DNA from: Adiantum capillus-veneris
Lineage: Eukaryota; Streptophyta; Polypodiopsida; Polypodiales; Pteridaceae
Reading direction: 5' to 3'
DNA length: 64,000 nucleotides
NCBI GenBank assembly: GCA_014529385.2
Contig: CM043952.1
Coordinates: 61,702,119 to 61,766,118, forward strand
A model generated the notes under the pieces. That model was not told the origin of the DNA, did not search any database, and saw nothing but the letters and a program-made list of their open reading frames with translations. Shown in pieces: positions 22,258-33,949 of the stretch. Each line of letters begins with the position of its first letter. The first letter of the stretch is position 1. The position numbers were made by a program, and so were the translations under genes.

Positions 22258-23240
22258 ATGGACCTTGCTGAAGAGGAGGAGCAACTTCTAGTCGATACGC
22301 TCAGGCAATATAAAGATGTCTTTGCATGGTCATACAAAGATCTAAAGGGGATAGATCCTGAGATATGTCAGCACACGATTCCCCTTAAGAGTGATGCCAG
22401 ACCACGCAGACAACGTCCTTACACGTACAATGAAACTTTTGCAAAGAAAATCAAGGAGGAAATAGACAAACTGAAGGATGCTAAGTTTATCTACGAGATT
22501 GAGCACACAGAGTGGGTGTCCCCGATTGTGGTGGTACCCAAAAAGAATGGTAAACTGTGTGTTTGTGTAAACCTCAAGCAAGTAAATGCAACCACCATCA
22601 GGGATAACTACCCACTGCCAATAATTGATCATGTTATTGAGAGGGTAGTAGGGAAAGAGGCCTATAGTTTCTTGGATGGGTTCTCAGGCTACAACCAGTT
22701 GACGATTAAGACGGAAGATCAGCATAAGATAGCTTTTGCGACAGAGTGGGGTATATTTGCATATAGGGTAATGCCTTTTGGCTTGACCAATGCCCCGACC
22801 ACATTTCAAAGACTAATGAGCCACGCATTCAAAGAATATCTCAGACAATTTCTGGAGATCTACATGGATGATCTTTGTGTTCATTCCCATCGACGAAGTG
22901 ACCACATCACTCATCTGGGAAAAGTCTTTGAAAAATGCTGTCTTCATGGTAAGACATGGTAGAATTCTGGGCCACATAGTGTCCAAAAACGGCATTTCAA
23001 CTGATCAAGAAAAGGTGTAGACAATTGCTGCACTACCGAGACCAACAAAGATAAAAGAAGTGCAAGCATTTATGGGGCATTGCGGATACTACCGGTGTTT
23101 CATATATATATGTATGCTGTAATAGCTAAACCTTTGTACGCCCTCATCACTAAGTTCGAATGGACAGAGGAATGTGAGAAAGCCTTCCAAAAATTGAAGC
23201 AACATTTAATTTCAGCTCCAATGTTGCAAGCCCTTGACTA
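22258..23240 (+). pseudogene. Reverse transcriptase (element C)
   Basis: The open part (22258-22962) carries WVSPIVVVPKKNGKL, YSFLDGFSGYNQLTI, FGLTNAPTTFQRLM and the active site EIYMDDLCVHS. Just after it a short deletion and frameshift (about 22950) remove part of the thumb. The later block ILGHIVSKNGIST and EVQAFMGHCGYYR is then seen in another frame with further stops. The catalytic YMDD is intact, but the protein as a whole is not. Confidence 0.9.
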
Positions 23241-23640
23241 GAGCAAAGTCTTCCATGTCCATGTAGATGCATCAACCTATGCCATTGGGTGCATATTAGC
23301 CCAGCCAGGAGAGAAGAAAATGGATTTTCCCATTTGCTACTCCAATCGACAACTAAACAACGCAGAGAGAAATTATACCACTACGGAAAGAGAAGGCTTG
23401 GGAATGATCTATGCTGTCAAGAAATTTAGACACTACCTTCTAGAAAACAAGTTTGTCTTATTCGTGGATCATCAAGCACTGGTATATCTAGTAAACAAAC
23501 CTTGCAACACTGGAAGAATTGTTCGCTGGTTTATACTGTTGCTTGAGTTTGACTTCACGGTGGTTGTAAAAAAGGGGACCACACACTAGAGAGCAGATCA
23601 TATTTCACGACTATTTCATGGGGAAGCACCTGCGGGTGTT
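23240..23640 (+). pseudogene. RNase H (element C)
   Basis: Blocks HVDASTYAIGC (first Asp), TTEREGLGMIYAVKKFRHYL (Glu), FVDHQALVYL (Asp) and RADHISRL (last Asp) are all present. The frame is open from 23320 to 23589, with a stop at 23589 between the third and fourth blocks. I see no second, archaeal-type RNase H of the kind known in Tat elements. Confidence 0.85.
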
Positions 23641-23779
23641 GATGAACTTCTTGATTCATATCTGTTTAACATAGAAATGGTGCTGAGATTGAGTGAGGAG
23701 GTCATGCCTCTACTCACAATCGGCTCTTTGCAGATAGAAAGACAACCATCAATGATCCATCAAACACAAAATCTCATCC

Positions 23780-24400
23780 TTTTAGCAGGACAACCGTACA
23801 AACACGGTAAGGATGGGATACTGTGACTATGTGTACATCCTGAAGATACCACCTACTACCTCAAACAAGCTCATATACAAAATACGGGATTTCACACTGG
23901 TGAAATACAGACAGGCCAACGGTTACAAAGACTGGGCGTCTACTGGCCAAACATGGAATACAATGTCCATAAATATGTAAAATCCTATGATAGATGTATA
24001 ATACAGCCCCCAGTGGAACATGCCACAATGTTTCGAGTAGTACAAGCACCTAAATGGAGTGCTCACATCATTGAGTACTTAAAAAACAAAACCTTTCCAG
24101 CGGAATGGAACAAAGCAAGAATGAAAACTGTCGAGGAAGAGACCAAACACTATCTGCTCATTGCCAACCAACTGTATAGGCGGAAAAAGGACAAACAATT
24201 ACGGCTGTGTGCTACAGAAAGCGAATATTACGTCATCCTAGATCAAGTACACTCGAGACAACCTGGAGGACACTTCTCCGCTGATAAAACGGCAAAGCTA
24301 GTGCTACACTCAGGCATATGGTGGCCGACCTTGTTCATGGATGCAACCACATATGTCATGTGATAAATGTCAACGCACAAAACCACCCCTGAGGAGAGAT
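23780..24400 (+). pseudogene. Duplicated integrase H2C2 region (element C)
   Basis: Two related segments occur in tandem. Segment 1 (about 23830-24030) reads AHIQNTGFHTGEIQTGQRLQ, GVYWPNMEYNVHKYV and SYDRC, with the first Cys of CxxC lost. Segment 2 (about 24235-24385) reads VHSRQPGGHFSADKTAKL, GIWWPTLFMDA and, after a one-base frameshift near 24356, CDKC. Between them lies HIIEYLKNKTFPAEW. Element D has only the second. Whether segment 1 is an old duplication or a captured piece of another element is open. Confidence 0.65.
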
Positions 24401-25276
24401 GAAATGCCACTGAGGCCGATGATGGGAGTACGTGCTTTTGCCAAATGGGGCATTGACTTCATTGGTCCCATCAACCCTCCATGATACAGGACACATGCAT
24501 AATACATCATCGTAGCAACAGATTACATGACGAAGTGGACGGAAGCCAAAGCAACCCAAAAAAATGATGCAAGGACTACAACTCAGTTCCTTTTTGAAAA
24601 CGTCTTTACGCGGTATGGACTACCAATCGAAAGAGTAAGCGATAGAGGAACACACTTTGTAGACGACGTCATTGAGAGCCTCCTTGATGAATTCATGGTG
24701 GTCCATCACAAGTCAGCACCCTATCATCCCCAAGCCAACGGACAGGCAGAGAGTACCAACAAAATCCTATGCACAGTGCTCACCAAAATAGTCAGTGACT
24801 CAAGAAATGATTGGGATCAAAAGCTACACACCGCCTTATGGGCTTACCGTGTAGCTTTTAAAACCTCCATTAGAATGACTCCCTTTAACCTGGTATTCGG
24901 AATTAGTGCGATACTACCATTGGAATTCCTAATCAAATCCCTCAGAGTGGCAACACAAGTAGGATGGATGGACCATGAGCTATCGGAGAGACTAGACACC
25001 CTAGAACAGTTAGATGAAACTAGACTTAAACCGATAGCTAGGATATATGCTCAGAAAAAGCAAATGAAAGCTTTTTATGATCAACACGTGATTGGTAAGG
25101 AGTTCCAAAAAGGGGATTACGTTCTCATGTACACCCTAATACAACACTCCCAAAAACTCAAAAAGCGAGGAATGGGGCCTTTTGTGATCCATGATATATC
25201 GCAAAGTGGCGCCATTAAACTTGCAACATTGGTGGGAGAGGAGATGCCTAATTGGACGAGTGGTTTTGCAGGATAA
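24356..25276 (+). pseudogene. Integrase core and C-terminus (element C)
   Basis: WGIDFIGPI is followed by stops near 24482. Then VATDYMTKW (first Asp), RVSDRGTHF (second Asp) and NGQAESTN (Glu) are all present; the frame is open from 24527 to 25276. The C-terminus has a GPF motif (KRGMGPFVIHDI) and no chromodomain. Integrase would insert the cDNA into the genome. The catalytic residues survive, but the N-terminal part is disrupted. Confidence 0.88.
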
Positions 25277-25542
25277 AGAAATATCTTCTTCCGCTGACAC
25301 AAGATGAACTCACAACACTCCATGTAGTAGCTCAATGCAGATTTCAAGCACAAGACATTCGGGAACAAGCACAGCAGGAGGCCAAACTTAGAATATTAAA
25401 ACACAAGGAACAAGCAAACTTCCAGAGGAAAGAACAACAGGACGTGGCTATTCAGGATGCTCCGATAGCATCCATACAAACGGTGACTTGTCATAATAAT
25501 CAATATCTAATTCTCCTAAATGATTTTCTCATGTTAAACTGA
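25252..25542 (+). pseudogene. Integrase tail linker (element C)
   Basis: A frame shifted relative to the integrase continues RIKKYFLPLTQDEL and a Gln/Glu/Lys-rich stretch (about 60 residues, likely helical). Element D has the equivalent KFKRYYDPLS plus a similar charged linker, leading into the second protease. The frame ends close to the insertion point. Confidence 0.65.
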
Positions 25543-25867
25543 TCATTTAATATGGGGAAGTGCCAGGGGAGAAAAAGCTAGAATATTGGTTAAGCTAGCA
25601 GACCGGCCACAGTAGGGATCCAAAGGAGGGAAAACAGGGATCCAAAGGGGGGCCATCTGCAAAAGAGCCATGTGCAACAATGGGCTTAAAAGACCCTAAG
25701 GTTCAGCCCATTAAGACTTCCAAAATGCTAAGGTTCCAAAATTCAAAGGTTGTGTCCAAAGGTCAAACTTTGAGAAAATTGGATGTTTTGTGTGTGTCCC
25801 AAAAGTCTTTAGCAATCCCTCTACATAGGAGGGGGCGAGCCTTGCTTGTAGGGGATGAGAGAGAAAG

Positions 25868-25991
<124 letters not shown>

Positions 25992-26058
25992 GCTCCCTTT
26001 ACACAAAGGGAATGAGGGAACATGTCAGCTCCCTAGCCTAGATGCCCACAAGGTGTAC

Positions 26059-26370
26059 CCAATTCCTATTGGATGGCCTTGGAGGTGGACCAATGAGAAT
26101 TAGGCTAGAGTAAATCTAGTTTAATTAATTTAAAAACAATTAATAAAATAACCAATGAGAATTAAGCTCTCTAGAAGACTATTGGACAGTCTCCCAAGGG
26201 GTCCAATGAGCATTCAGCAGCCCAATGGCTTGCCTGATTCCTATTGGCCAGGAGGCAAAGGGGTCCAATGAGAGTTTAGTTGCATTTATTAATTACATAA
26301 AGCTCTCACAAAAGGAGAAAGGGGGACACATGTCAGAAGGCTATCACTTATACTGCTTAATTATTATTGG
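26059..26370. promoter_or_regulatory. Cluster of ten CCAAT/ATTGG boxes
   Basis: CCAAT begins at 26059, 26090, 26152, 26203, 26222 and 26265; ATTGG begins at 26068, 26181, 26243 and 26366. Several sit in a repeated CCAATGAGAATTA or CCTATTGG context, so part of the density is due to degenerate tandem repetition. CCAAT is the NF-Y site; binding here is inference. Confidence 0.6.
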
Positions 26371-27222
26371 CTAGCCCTAGGGAGGTCTAATGAGAGTGGA
26401 GCATGAGCAAATAGCAAGAGGGGTTGACCAAGAGAGAGAGGGGGCTGATTTTTGCAAGGCATTATCACACACACACTCACACAATCTCATGTGTGAAGTA
26501 AAGAAGACTCTCTCTCCTTATCTAGCTTTAATGGAAAGCTTACCACCTACTCCAAGCTTGTGAGAAGGGAGGCCTACACCAACGACTCTTGGATTTGTGA
26601 TGCAACCAAGAGCCAAGCTTCAATGCATACCCATCTCCTCTACCATGCTAATTACTAAGCTAAGATATGCTAATATGAGTGATTATGTGAGGAGATGTAC
26701 ATCTTTCTCGTAAGAATACTCCTTCTTCCTCTCAATCTACTCTCATACCCCGCTAGCTCTCACCATCTTCAAAGGTGTGTAAGGTCTTGGGTCTGAGACC
26801 GGAGAGAATTGATGTTGTATTTGATAAGCGTTTTGCTTAGTGCATGAAGCTTTCATCTTCATTGCACTAGCTAGTCTTGAAGGAACACAAAGAATTGTAT
26901 TGTACAATGTCTCTCTTGAAGGGAGAAACCATAATACAAAGCCTTTTGGAGGGGGGACCGGCTCCATGTAAATCCGGTCCTCAACTGTTGTCAATAGCTT
27001 AATTTCTCTCTCTTTTGAAAGTATTGTTCACGCTATCTAACTAGGTGTTATGCTTTTTGTTGCTCTCTCCACCCAAGCACTCTTGTAATTCTCATTAGGA
27101 ATCTATTCTAATGAAATGCCCACTATGTTCATGCTAATTTCCGCTACACACAAGTTTTTAGGCCATTAAATGTTACAATGACTACATGGTTAGGAGGAAT
27201 GGATCTAAGCATTTAGTTACAA

Positions 27223-27545
27223 CTTGCTGACGGCACCATCAAAAGAGCATTAGTGGACACAGGGGCCAGGGCTAATGTGGTCAACTATTCCACTTTTAGA
27301 AAAATCACACAGGAACCTCTAATGCGCAACACTTGGGGTTCAAGGTCACAAACAGAGGTACTATGGACAGTCTAGGCCACATAAATTTACCAATCAACAT
27401 TGATGGGACATTTTATCCACATCAATTTCATGTGGTCGAAGATCATCTGAACGAAGCAGTTATTCTGGGAGTGCCGTGGATGCGCACTTATCAGGCCACA
27501 CCAAACTGGTAGGACAACACTTTACGCATCGAACATGAGGGCCAA
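27223..27545 (+). pseudogene. Second retropepsin-like domain, after integrase (element C)
   Basis: LADGTIKRALVDTGARANVV contains an intact DTGA active site near 27256. After a frameshift at about 27335 the distal half follows: PHQFHVVEDHLNEAVILGVP and WMRTYQATPNW, the ILGxPWM block that ends retropepsins. It is separate from, and differs from, the usual protease at 20.8 kb (DSGA). Element D has a counterpart at the same place. Confidence 0.75.
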
Positions 27546-28197
27546 TCTTTAGCCACGCCATTCGTACAAACGGACTATGAATGGGAACCTCTACCATCGC
27601 CACATGCGACAACTCAACGATCATCCACCACCATGGTCACAAAAATATGGGTTAAGAAATGAATCATGGAAACCAAGCCTAGGCAATTGTGGATACCTAA
27701 ACGTCAAATCAATACACGTAAACCTACATTGCCTACACAAAAATTAAACCATCACGAATTGCCCACCGCTGTTGTCAAATGGCCTAACCCGATGGACCAC
27801 TCTCTTTGACATCCAACCACACTCAAATGGGTATGGCAACCAAAACAACCTCGCCTTCACGATGCCTCTTCTAGTGGATCCATACCTAACAAATTTCGAT
27901 GGCAACCCAAAAAATGCCAACAACCGACCCCATCGACAACATCAAAACTTTTGTAGGTCACAGTCAAACACAGAGCACGCCTTCTACAGTTACTATTGTT
28001 TGGACCACGCAGCTTCCAAGAAACCTTGCCACCGACAGCCCCTGAACATATTTTTCAACACCTATCTCTTGCACAGCAATCTGTTTTCCCATGCATATCC
28101 TCCATGAGCATCATAGAGCCACACTATACGGCTGTGCATAGACACACACTTTATTCCCATGCACTCCGACACATGCTCGTCGCAGACGACTCACTCT
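27546..28197 (+). pseudogene. W-x-P-K repeat segment (element C)
   Basis: Downstream of the second protease, one frame with several stops shows KIWVKK, QLWIPKRQ, LKWVWQPKQ and FRWQPKK. Basic, tryptophan-spaced motifs of this kind recur at the same place in element D. The frame from 27996 to 28199 (ending LVADDSL) leads to the internal polypurine tract. Function unknown; nucleic-acid binding is a guess from the charge. Confidence 0.6.
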
Positions 28198-28397
28198 AGG
28201 AAGGGGGGAAATGCGGTTGGAGTATCATTTGTATATACCATTATTATCATCCTACTTCTTTTCTTTTCTTTTTGTTTCCTTTCTTTCCCGTTTCCTTACA
28301 AAACACAAGTTTTTCAGAGCCTGACAGACTCTTAGTTGGCATAATCATGAGCCATACCGTCACCATATAATACCAGAATAAGAGTATGTATATAAAG
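28198..28397 (+). promoter_or_regulatory. Internal polypurine tract and TATA box (element C)
   Basis: AGGAAGGGGGG (28198-28208) is identical to both polypurine tracts of element D. TG follows at 28212 and TATATAAAG at 28389-28397. This looks like the start of an LTR (U3 with TATA), yet it does not match the 5' LTR. Either an internal promoter with a central polypurine tract, or a relic LTR. Confidence 0.55.
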
Positions 28398-28796
28398 GAG
28401 GTGATACTAACTTTGGCTAATTTTTGGCCGACTAATAATCATTGTAAATAATTTTCTTTTACAAGAAAGAAAAAAATGACAGGTAATCAACAAAAAATTG
28501 ATAAGTCTAGCCAGGAAAGTCAGAATCGACTTTTGAAAGCAATCGTTTCAAAGCAAGGACTTCAAACATGGCAGATATGGAAAAATTCAACACAAGATGA
28601 ATTTTGAGCCAACTTCTGAAGGATCAAAACTGCAGATCGAACGCCATTTGTAAACCAAGTGTCAGAATGACGAACGGTTCAAACCGCAGGTGATGTGCCC
28701 AACAAGATATGAGTAATGAAGGTAAGTAAAAATGGGGCATTCCGGGTAGACTGGGATCATATAGTCAAAAAGGGCAACAGAAGCTCATTTGCATTC

Positions 28797-28918
<122 letters not shown>

Positions 28919-29213
28919 ACATGAGCATAGAGTTTTCGGAGTGGCTTCTGCCTGCTGCGACCACCTTGGTGGATCTCACTACACCAGATTTGTCAGGTAT
29001 GATCATTAACCTTGCAAGAGTATGTGTGTGTGACCCATACTGCATCGACAATACCAAAACAACAAATCAAAGCAATACAAGGTCACAAAATCTGCAAACT
29101 AACAGGGCCAACGAGGAAGTTCAAAACCCATCAAAAATAGGAAAAAATTCATCAGTAGACCCCAGCTACCTGGCAGATCAGCCAAGCTAAAAACAGTAGG
29201 AAAAGGTGATGGA

Positions 29214-30333
29214 ACATGGATCACGATCCATGTTCTGAAAACCCTAAAATTAGGGAAACTTCTACAAGAGCAACAATAGAGACTCAAGAACAAAACCCCA
29301 TGACTGTTTTTGCAAAAAGCATCCAAACATGGATCGCGATCCATGTACCTTTTTGCCAAAATCAGGATAAAAGTGGCTCACTAGCTGGACAATGAACAAA
29401 TAGTATTTTTGTTGCAAAATGATCACAAAAAGTGCTCTACATATCATCAAACCCACCTGGATTGCTACTTTCAATTTGTAAATGATCTTTTGGTCAAAAG
29501 TATTGATAAAGTAATTTGGGAAACTTCAAACTCTCCTCGAAGCCTATCAACAAGCAAATATAACCTAAGAATGGTGATGGGATCAAAACCAAGCAAAAGT
29601 TTACTTGCAAAATGGTGAAACTTGCAGGATTCAGTTTGCCTTCTCAAAAGAATTCAATGTCTGGGGAAAACTGCCAAAGAACCAAGCAAAGCTATGAACT
29701 ACATACCTCAATCATTAGAAATCAAAGCAAGGAGAGATTTCAGGCAAAACATGACTCCAAAAGTGGTTGCCAGAAACAGATTTGTTCAAAACGGAAAAAT
29801 ATGTCCATAAACTAAAAAATGGGACAAACTATGGAAAAACATGTCCAAAGTTGAAAAATTTTCACCGGTGTACTAGGAAAACCTATAGGAACCAATGTGC
29901 ACAAGAACTGTATTCAAATTCTTCCCAACATGGATCGCGATCAATATACCTTTTTGGCCAAAATAAGTAAAACCCAAGCCATCTGATTCAGTATGATCAA
30001 GAAAGCCAAGCCATGAAGTTTCAAGCCATTTGAATCCCAAAAATCCACTTCCAAAAGCCAAAATCTCTGAATCTGTACATGATTTCTAAAATTTAGCCCA
30101 AGTGTCAAACCATTGATCCAAATCCCAAACTTTTTGGACCAAGTCATAATAAAGATGAACCCTACCAGATGGTATCATCAAATTTCCCAAATATTGCCCA
30201 ACATGGATCGTGATCCATGTACCTCCAGCTCTAAATCCAGAGAAAATTGCTCAGTAGCATCCCCTTATGCACAAGGGCAACTTCCCAAAGTTAGAATTTT
30301 CAAATGCTTCCCAACATGGATCACGATCCATGT
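29214..30333 (+). repeat. Second palindrome cluster, five copies
   Basis: Copies of the same 20-bp palindrome lie at 29214-29233, 29327-29346 (perfect), 29928-29947 (right arm mutated), 30201-30220 and 30314-30333. Steps are 113, 601, 273 and 113 bp. The flank ACCTTTTTGCC or a variant often follows. The cluster ends about 200 bp before the coiled-coil ORF. Confidence 0.9.
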
Positions 30334-30519
30334 TCCTTTTTGCCAAAATCCATCTGCTACATTACAGTTTTGTGCCTATAGTAATCCTAGGTCCACTAGT
30401 GAAATTTGGTCAAATTTGGAGTAGTTTTGACAGAGTTAAGCTCAATTTTTTTAATTTTATGGTCAAGTTTGCACTTTCCAACAATTTTGATCAATGGCTA
30501 AAACCTGATTTCACTTGCA

Positions 30520-32870
30520 ATTGGCAACAGGTTGCCTCGAAGGAAAGCACAGAGGGAGTGGAATGTAGCACCCTATGAGATAACCGATATCTCATCAAAT
30601 GAGAAAGCTCACCTCACCGAACAAGTACTTGAAGCAATTCCGACAAACATTTTCATCAGAAGGTTCCAGGCCGCAGACGAAGAAATTGTAAAGACCACCA
30701 TCTTCCCCCAGGAAATGTGGAATTTGCACCAGAAACCAGAAGTACAAGCGAGGGTCAGGTGCCCACAACTCGACAATTTCTTAAGACTGCCTCCTTGGGA
30801 AATAGATTTCAGACGAGCTCATGAGCTCATAAGTACAATTCAATACAATGGGGAAGCAACCCTGACAGACAAGGATGGAGCAGTTGTTAAGGTAAAAATT
30901 ATAGCTGAAATCATCAATGAAGCCCTCCATCTGCCACTGCAGGGGACGCACAATCTATTGCAGAAAACGAAGGCAATCGACAATGATAAAGCCTTTTTGA
31001 AGCAACACGGCCACAAGCTGACATATCAAGACCTGATCTACTAAAAAACGGAACTGCCATTGCGTCTTATATCACAACATTTCAAGGTGCAGAAGCCGCT
31101 TAGATATACTGAACCCTTGTTGCATATGGTAGTGGTGATGGCGATGGGTTTGGCTGAAGGCAGGGTGGTCACTTGCGACTTTGGCAACTATCTTCTTGAC
31201 ACGATTGTGGAAGCAAACCTAAAGGGCGGTCAAAGAAGTAAAGCTTACATGAACGGAGGACCAATGCTCACACAAATAGCCTATCAAGCACTGGGCATGA
31301 TCGACGATCTATCACCTGCCGAAGCACAGATAGACCTAATCGACAGGTCCAAAAGAGCTGTGAGACCAGTGGTGGCAGGACCTTCTACAAGGCCAAATCC
31401 TGGAGTCAAACAAACAAGGCAAAGTGCACCCCTAAGGGATTCTGACAGTGAGAAAACCGAGTCAGATTCTCGGAATAGCCAGGAAGAGGGATCCCACCCA
31501 AGAGATACTCCTTTTGAGTACCAGTCTTCGGAGGAAGAGAAGGATAGCCCATACACCCTGGGATATACTCGGTTAAAGAAAAAGGATGCACATATGGCAG
31601 AAGCTATCCCCATCACTCATGCCAGGAGGACAATGGAAGAGGCTCAGGCATTGATGGAAAAGCTCCGCCAACAAAAGAAAGATCAGCATAAAACCCAAGA
31701 AACAGAAGCGGATGACGAGAAAGAAGACGATGAAGTTGAGAATTCTCCGCTGATACGTAGGCAAACAGAGGCCTTGGAAAGGATCAAGCAACAAAAGAGG
31801 AAGGAAGCTGAAGAGAAACGGGAAATTGCCAGCGCCATGCGGCAACGAATTCACAATGAGATCAAGCAAAAGATGGAGCAGAGGCAGCAAGAAGAATCAA
31901 AGAAGCAACGCGTCGATGATCCAGAATCATCTGACGAATCTGGAAAGAGTAAAAAGGAGAAAAGTCACTCGTAAGGAGAGGGACAAAACGACACACATGA
32001 TCAACAAGATCAAGACCTTGGTTCTCCCAAGGATGCTGAGACACTTTCAGAGAGGTCAAAACAAGAGAAAGAAGAAAGTGCAGGACAGTCGAAGCAAAGG
32101 GTCGATGAAAAGCAGACGAAACAGCAAATGGATCAACAAACAGAATCACAGACAAAGCCTGCCACAACCTCTGATGCATTAGAGGGTTTGAAACAAAAGG
32201 AAAAGCAAGTTGAGGTGGCTGAGCAATCAGATCAGAGCCGAAAGGACCAGCATGGGCCAAGAACGCTACACACACAAGCGGCCATAAAAGAAGGAGTGGA
32301 GATAGTTAGCTCTTTTGACATTGACGGTCACTTAGAGCAGATCAACAAACTGCAATTCCAATGTCAAAGAGCTCTTTACAACCTCAAGGAGCTGGAATTA
32401 GAAGATAACAAAAAGGAGGCATCTAGAGCAGCAACAGAATCCTGGCAGCTAAAGCAACAAATCAAAGCACTAAAGAACGCACAAGTCCAGGCGCAATCGA
32501 AGTTGCAGAGAGAACAAGAAAATGCAACATACTATTACAAAGAAGTGCAATAATTCAACGAGGTGAACTCCGCATTACAGATCGAACAGCAATGCCTTGA
32601 GGAGGAGCTAACCAAAGAAAAGGAACAAAATGAGAAGCTACAAGGCTTGTATGCAGTGGTTAGCAGGTCTCTCATGCAGCTCCTGGCCATATAGGAGATA
32701 CCCTCCTCTTCAACTACGACTGTAGGCTCCACTTCCTTGAGCCAGGAAATCAAAGAGTTAAAGGAGGCCCTAAAACAAGAAAAACATGACAGACAGATCA
32801 TGACGGCAGGTCATAGGGCCCTACAACAGGCCAAGGATGAGGTCAGGTCGGATACTTAATCTACGTGTTC
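30520..32870 (+). pseudogene. Coiled-coil ORF of unknown function, four in-frame stops
   Basis: One frame runs for about 775 codons, interrupted only by stops at 31042, 31972, 32551 and 32692, with no frameshift. The N-terminal 300 residues look globular (FLRLPPWEIDFRRAHELIST, IIAEIINEALHLPLQG, LLHMVVVMAMGLAEGRVVTC). The rest is Glu/Lys/Gln-rich and should form long coiled coils. No ATG opens the frame near 30532, and TTTCACTTGCAATTGGCAACAG just before resembles a splice acceptor region. It resembles no Pol domain. It may be a transposon structural or accessory protein; I do not recognise the family. Confidence 0.6.
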
Positions 32871-33949
32871 CAAGGAAGCTATGGTTTAATTTTGTAAAAA
32901 CCTACTTTTTGAGTGCTTTTCATACTATTTACAACTTTTCATGATTTTTAGTGCTTTTTAGTGAAAAGCGAGGGAGTTCGCTTTCTTATTCTAGTGGACA
33001 AGGGAAACCCGTGGTTCAATGTTAGAAAATTTTACTTTTTTTTTCTTTTTACGTTATTTTTAGCTTTTCGTGCTTTTCGGCATTTTTGAAAAGCAATGTG
33101 CTTTTTATGATAACCTAAACATTAAAATATTAATTTTACTCTCCATTGGATTTAAAAATGATCACCCGGAGCAAAAACGGGACCAGACGAGATTTCTACG
33201 AGAAACATTTTTATAAAAAGCGGTATCGTAAATACATCAGGACAGTATGAGAAGGTCATAATTATATCGGGATATTACAACGTAGCATAGTCTAGCTACG
33301 GTTTCCATTAGTTGGCCAGATACTGCTCGGATGGTCAATTTTACTGTAAAAATTGAAGCAAAGGCTTGTTTTTAGGAAAGACTGGAGCTTTTTCCCAAAA
33401 TCTAGGAGCTATTCCAGGCTGAAAACTAGCGCTACCTATCTGCTCGGGGACCACTCTAGCCTGTTGCACTTGCCTATAACTTGTCGGTTAGTGCTCAGTT
33501 TCAGTGCCGTCTGTTGCGTCTACTACCGCAAGGCTATACGTATCTATTATACGGAGTGGTGCAAGCTCTTCATCACCATCTCCATAAGCTCTTCTCTCTC
33601 TCTCTCAGGACATTCTCTCTCTACTTGCTTATTATCTTCTCTCTCTTTTCACGGTGTACGTGCTCTCTGAAAGCTTTCGTGACGGATACCTCTATGTAGC
33701 ACTCATCACCGCTCTCTCACGGCAAAGCAAGAAGCCTTTCGACAACCCCTAATCGATTCTAAATCACGGTGAGAAGCTCTAAACTTGATAGCCATCATCT
33801 CTCTCTCTCTCTCTATGTCGTATTGCATACATAAATACGGCATCCAATAGCAGTTTGCTAAAGAGTGACATCAACAGGATCACCAACATCATGAAGAATT
33901 AATTTCTAGCATATTTCCATTGGAGTAGCAATAGGTTTACAATCCCCAA
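32871..33949. other. Unassigned DNA
   Basis: AT-rich, with short CT runs near 33595-33650. No polypurine tract or LTR matching element C was found here. Confidence 0.5.

Noticed and set aside
28212-28560. True 3' LTR of element C starting at the TG after the internal polypurine tract
   Set aside because: It does not resemble the sequence before the PBS at 15068, and element D has the same tract internally while its real LTR lies 1.9 kb further on. Kept only as a relic-LTR alternative.
30520-32870. U-to-C RNA editing of the in-frame stops
   Set aside because: Such editing is known from organelles of some land plants; this is nuclear transposon DNA, and decay is simpler.
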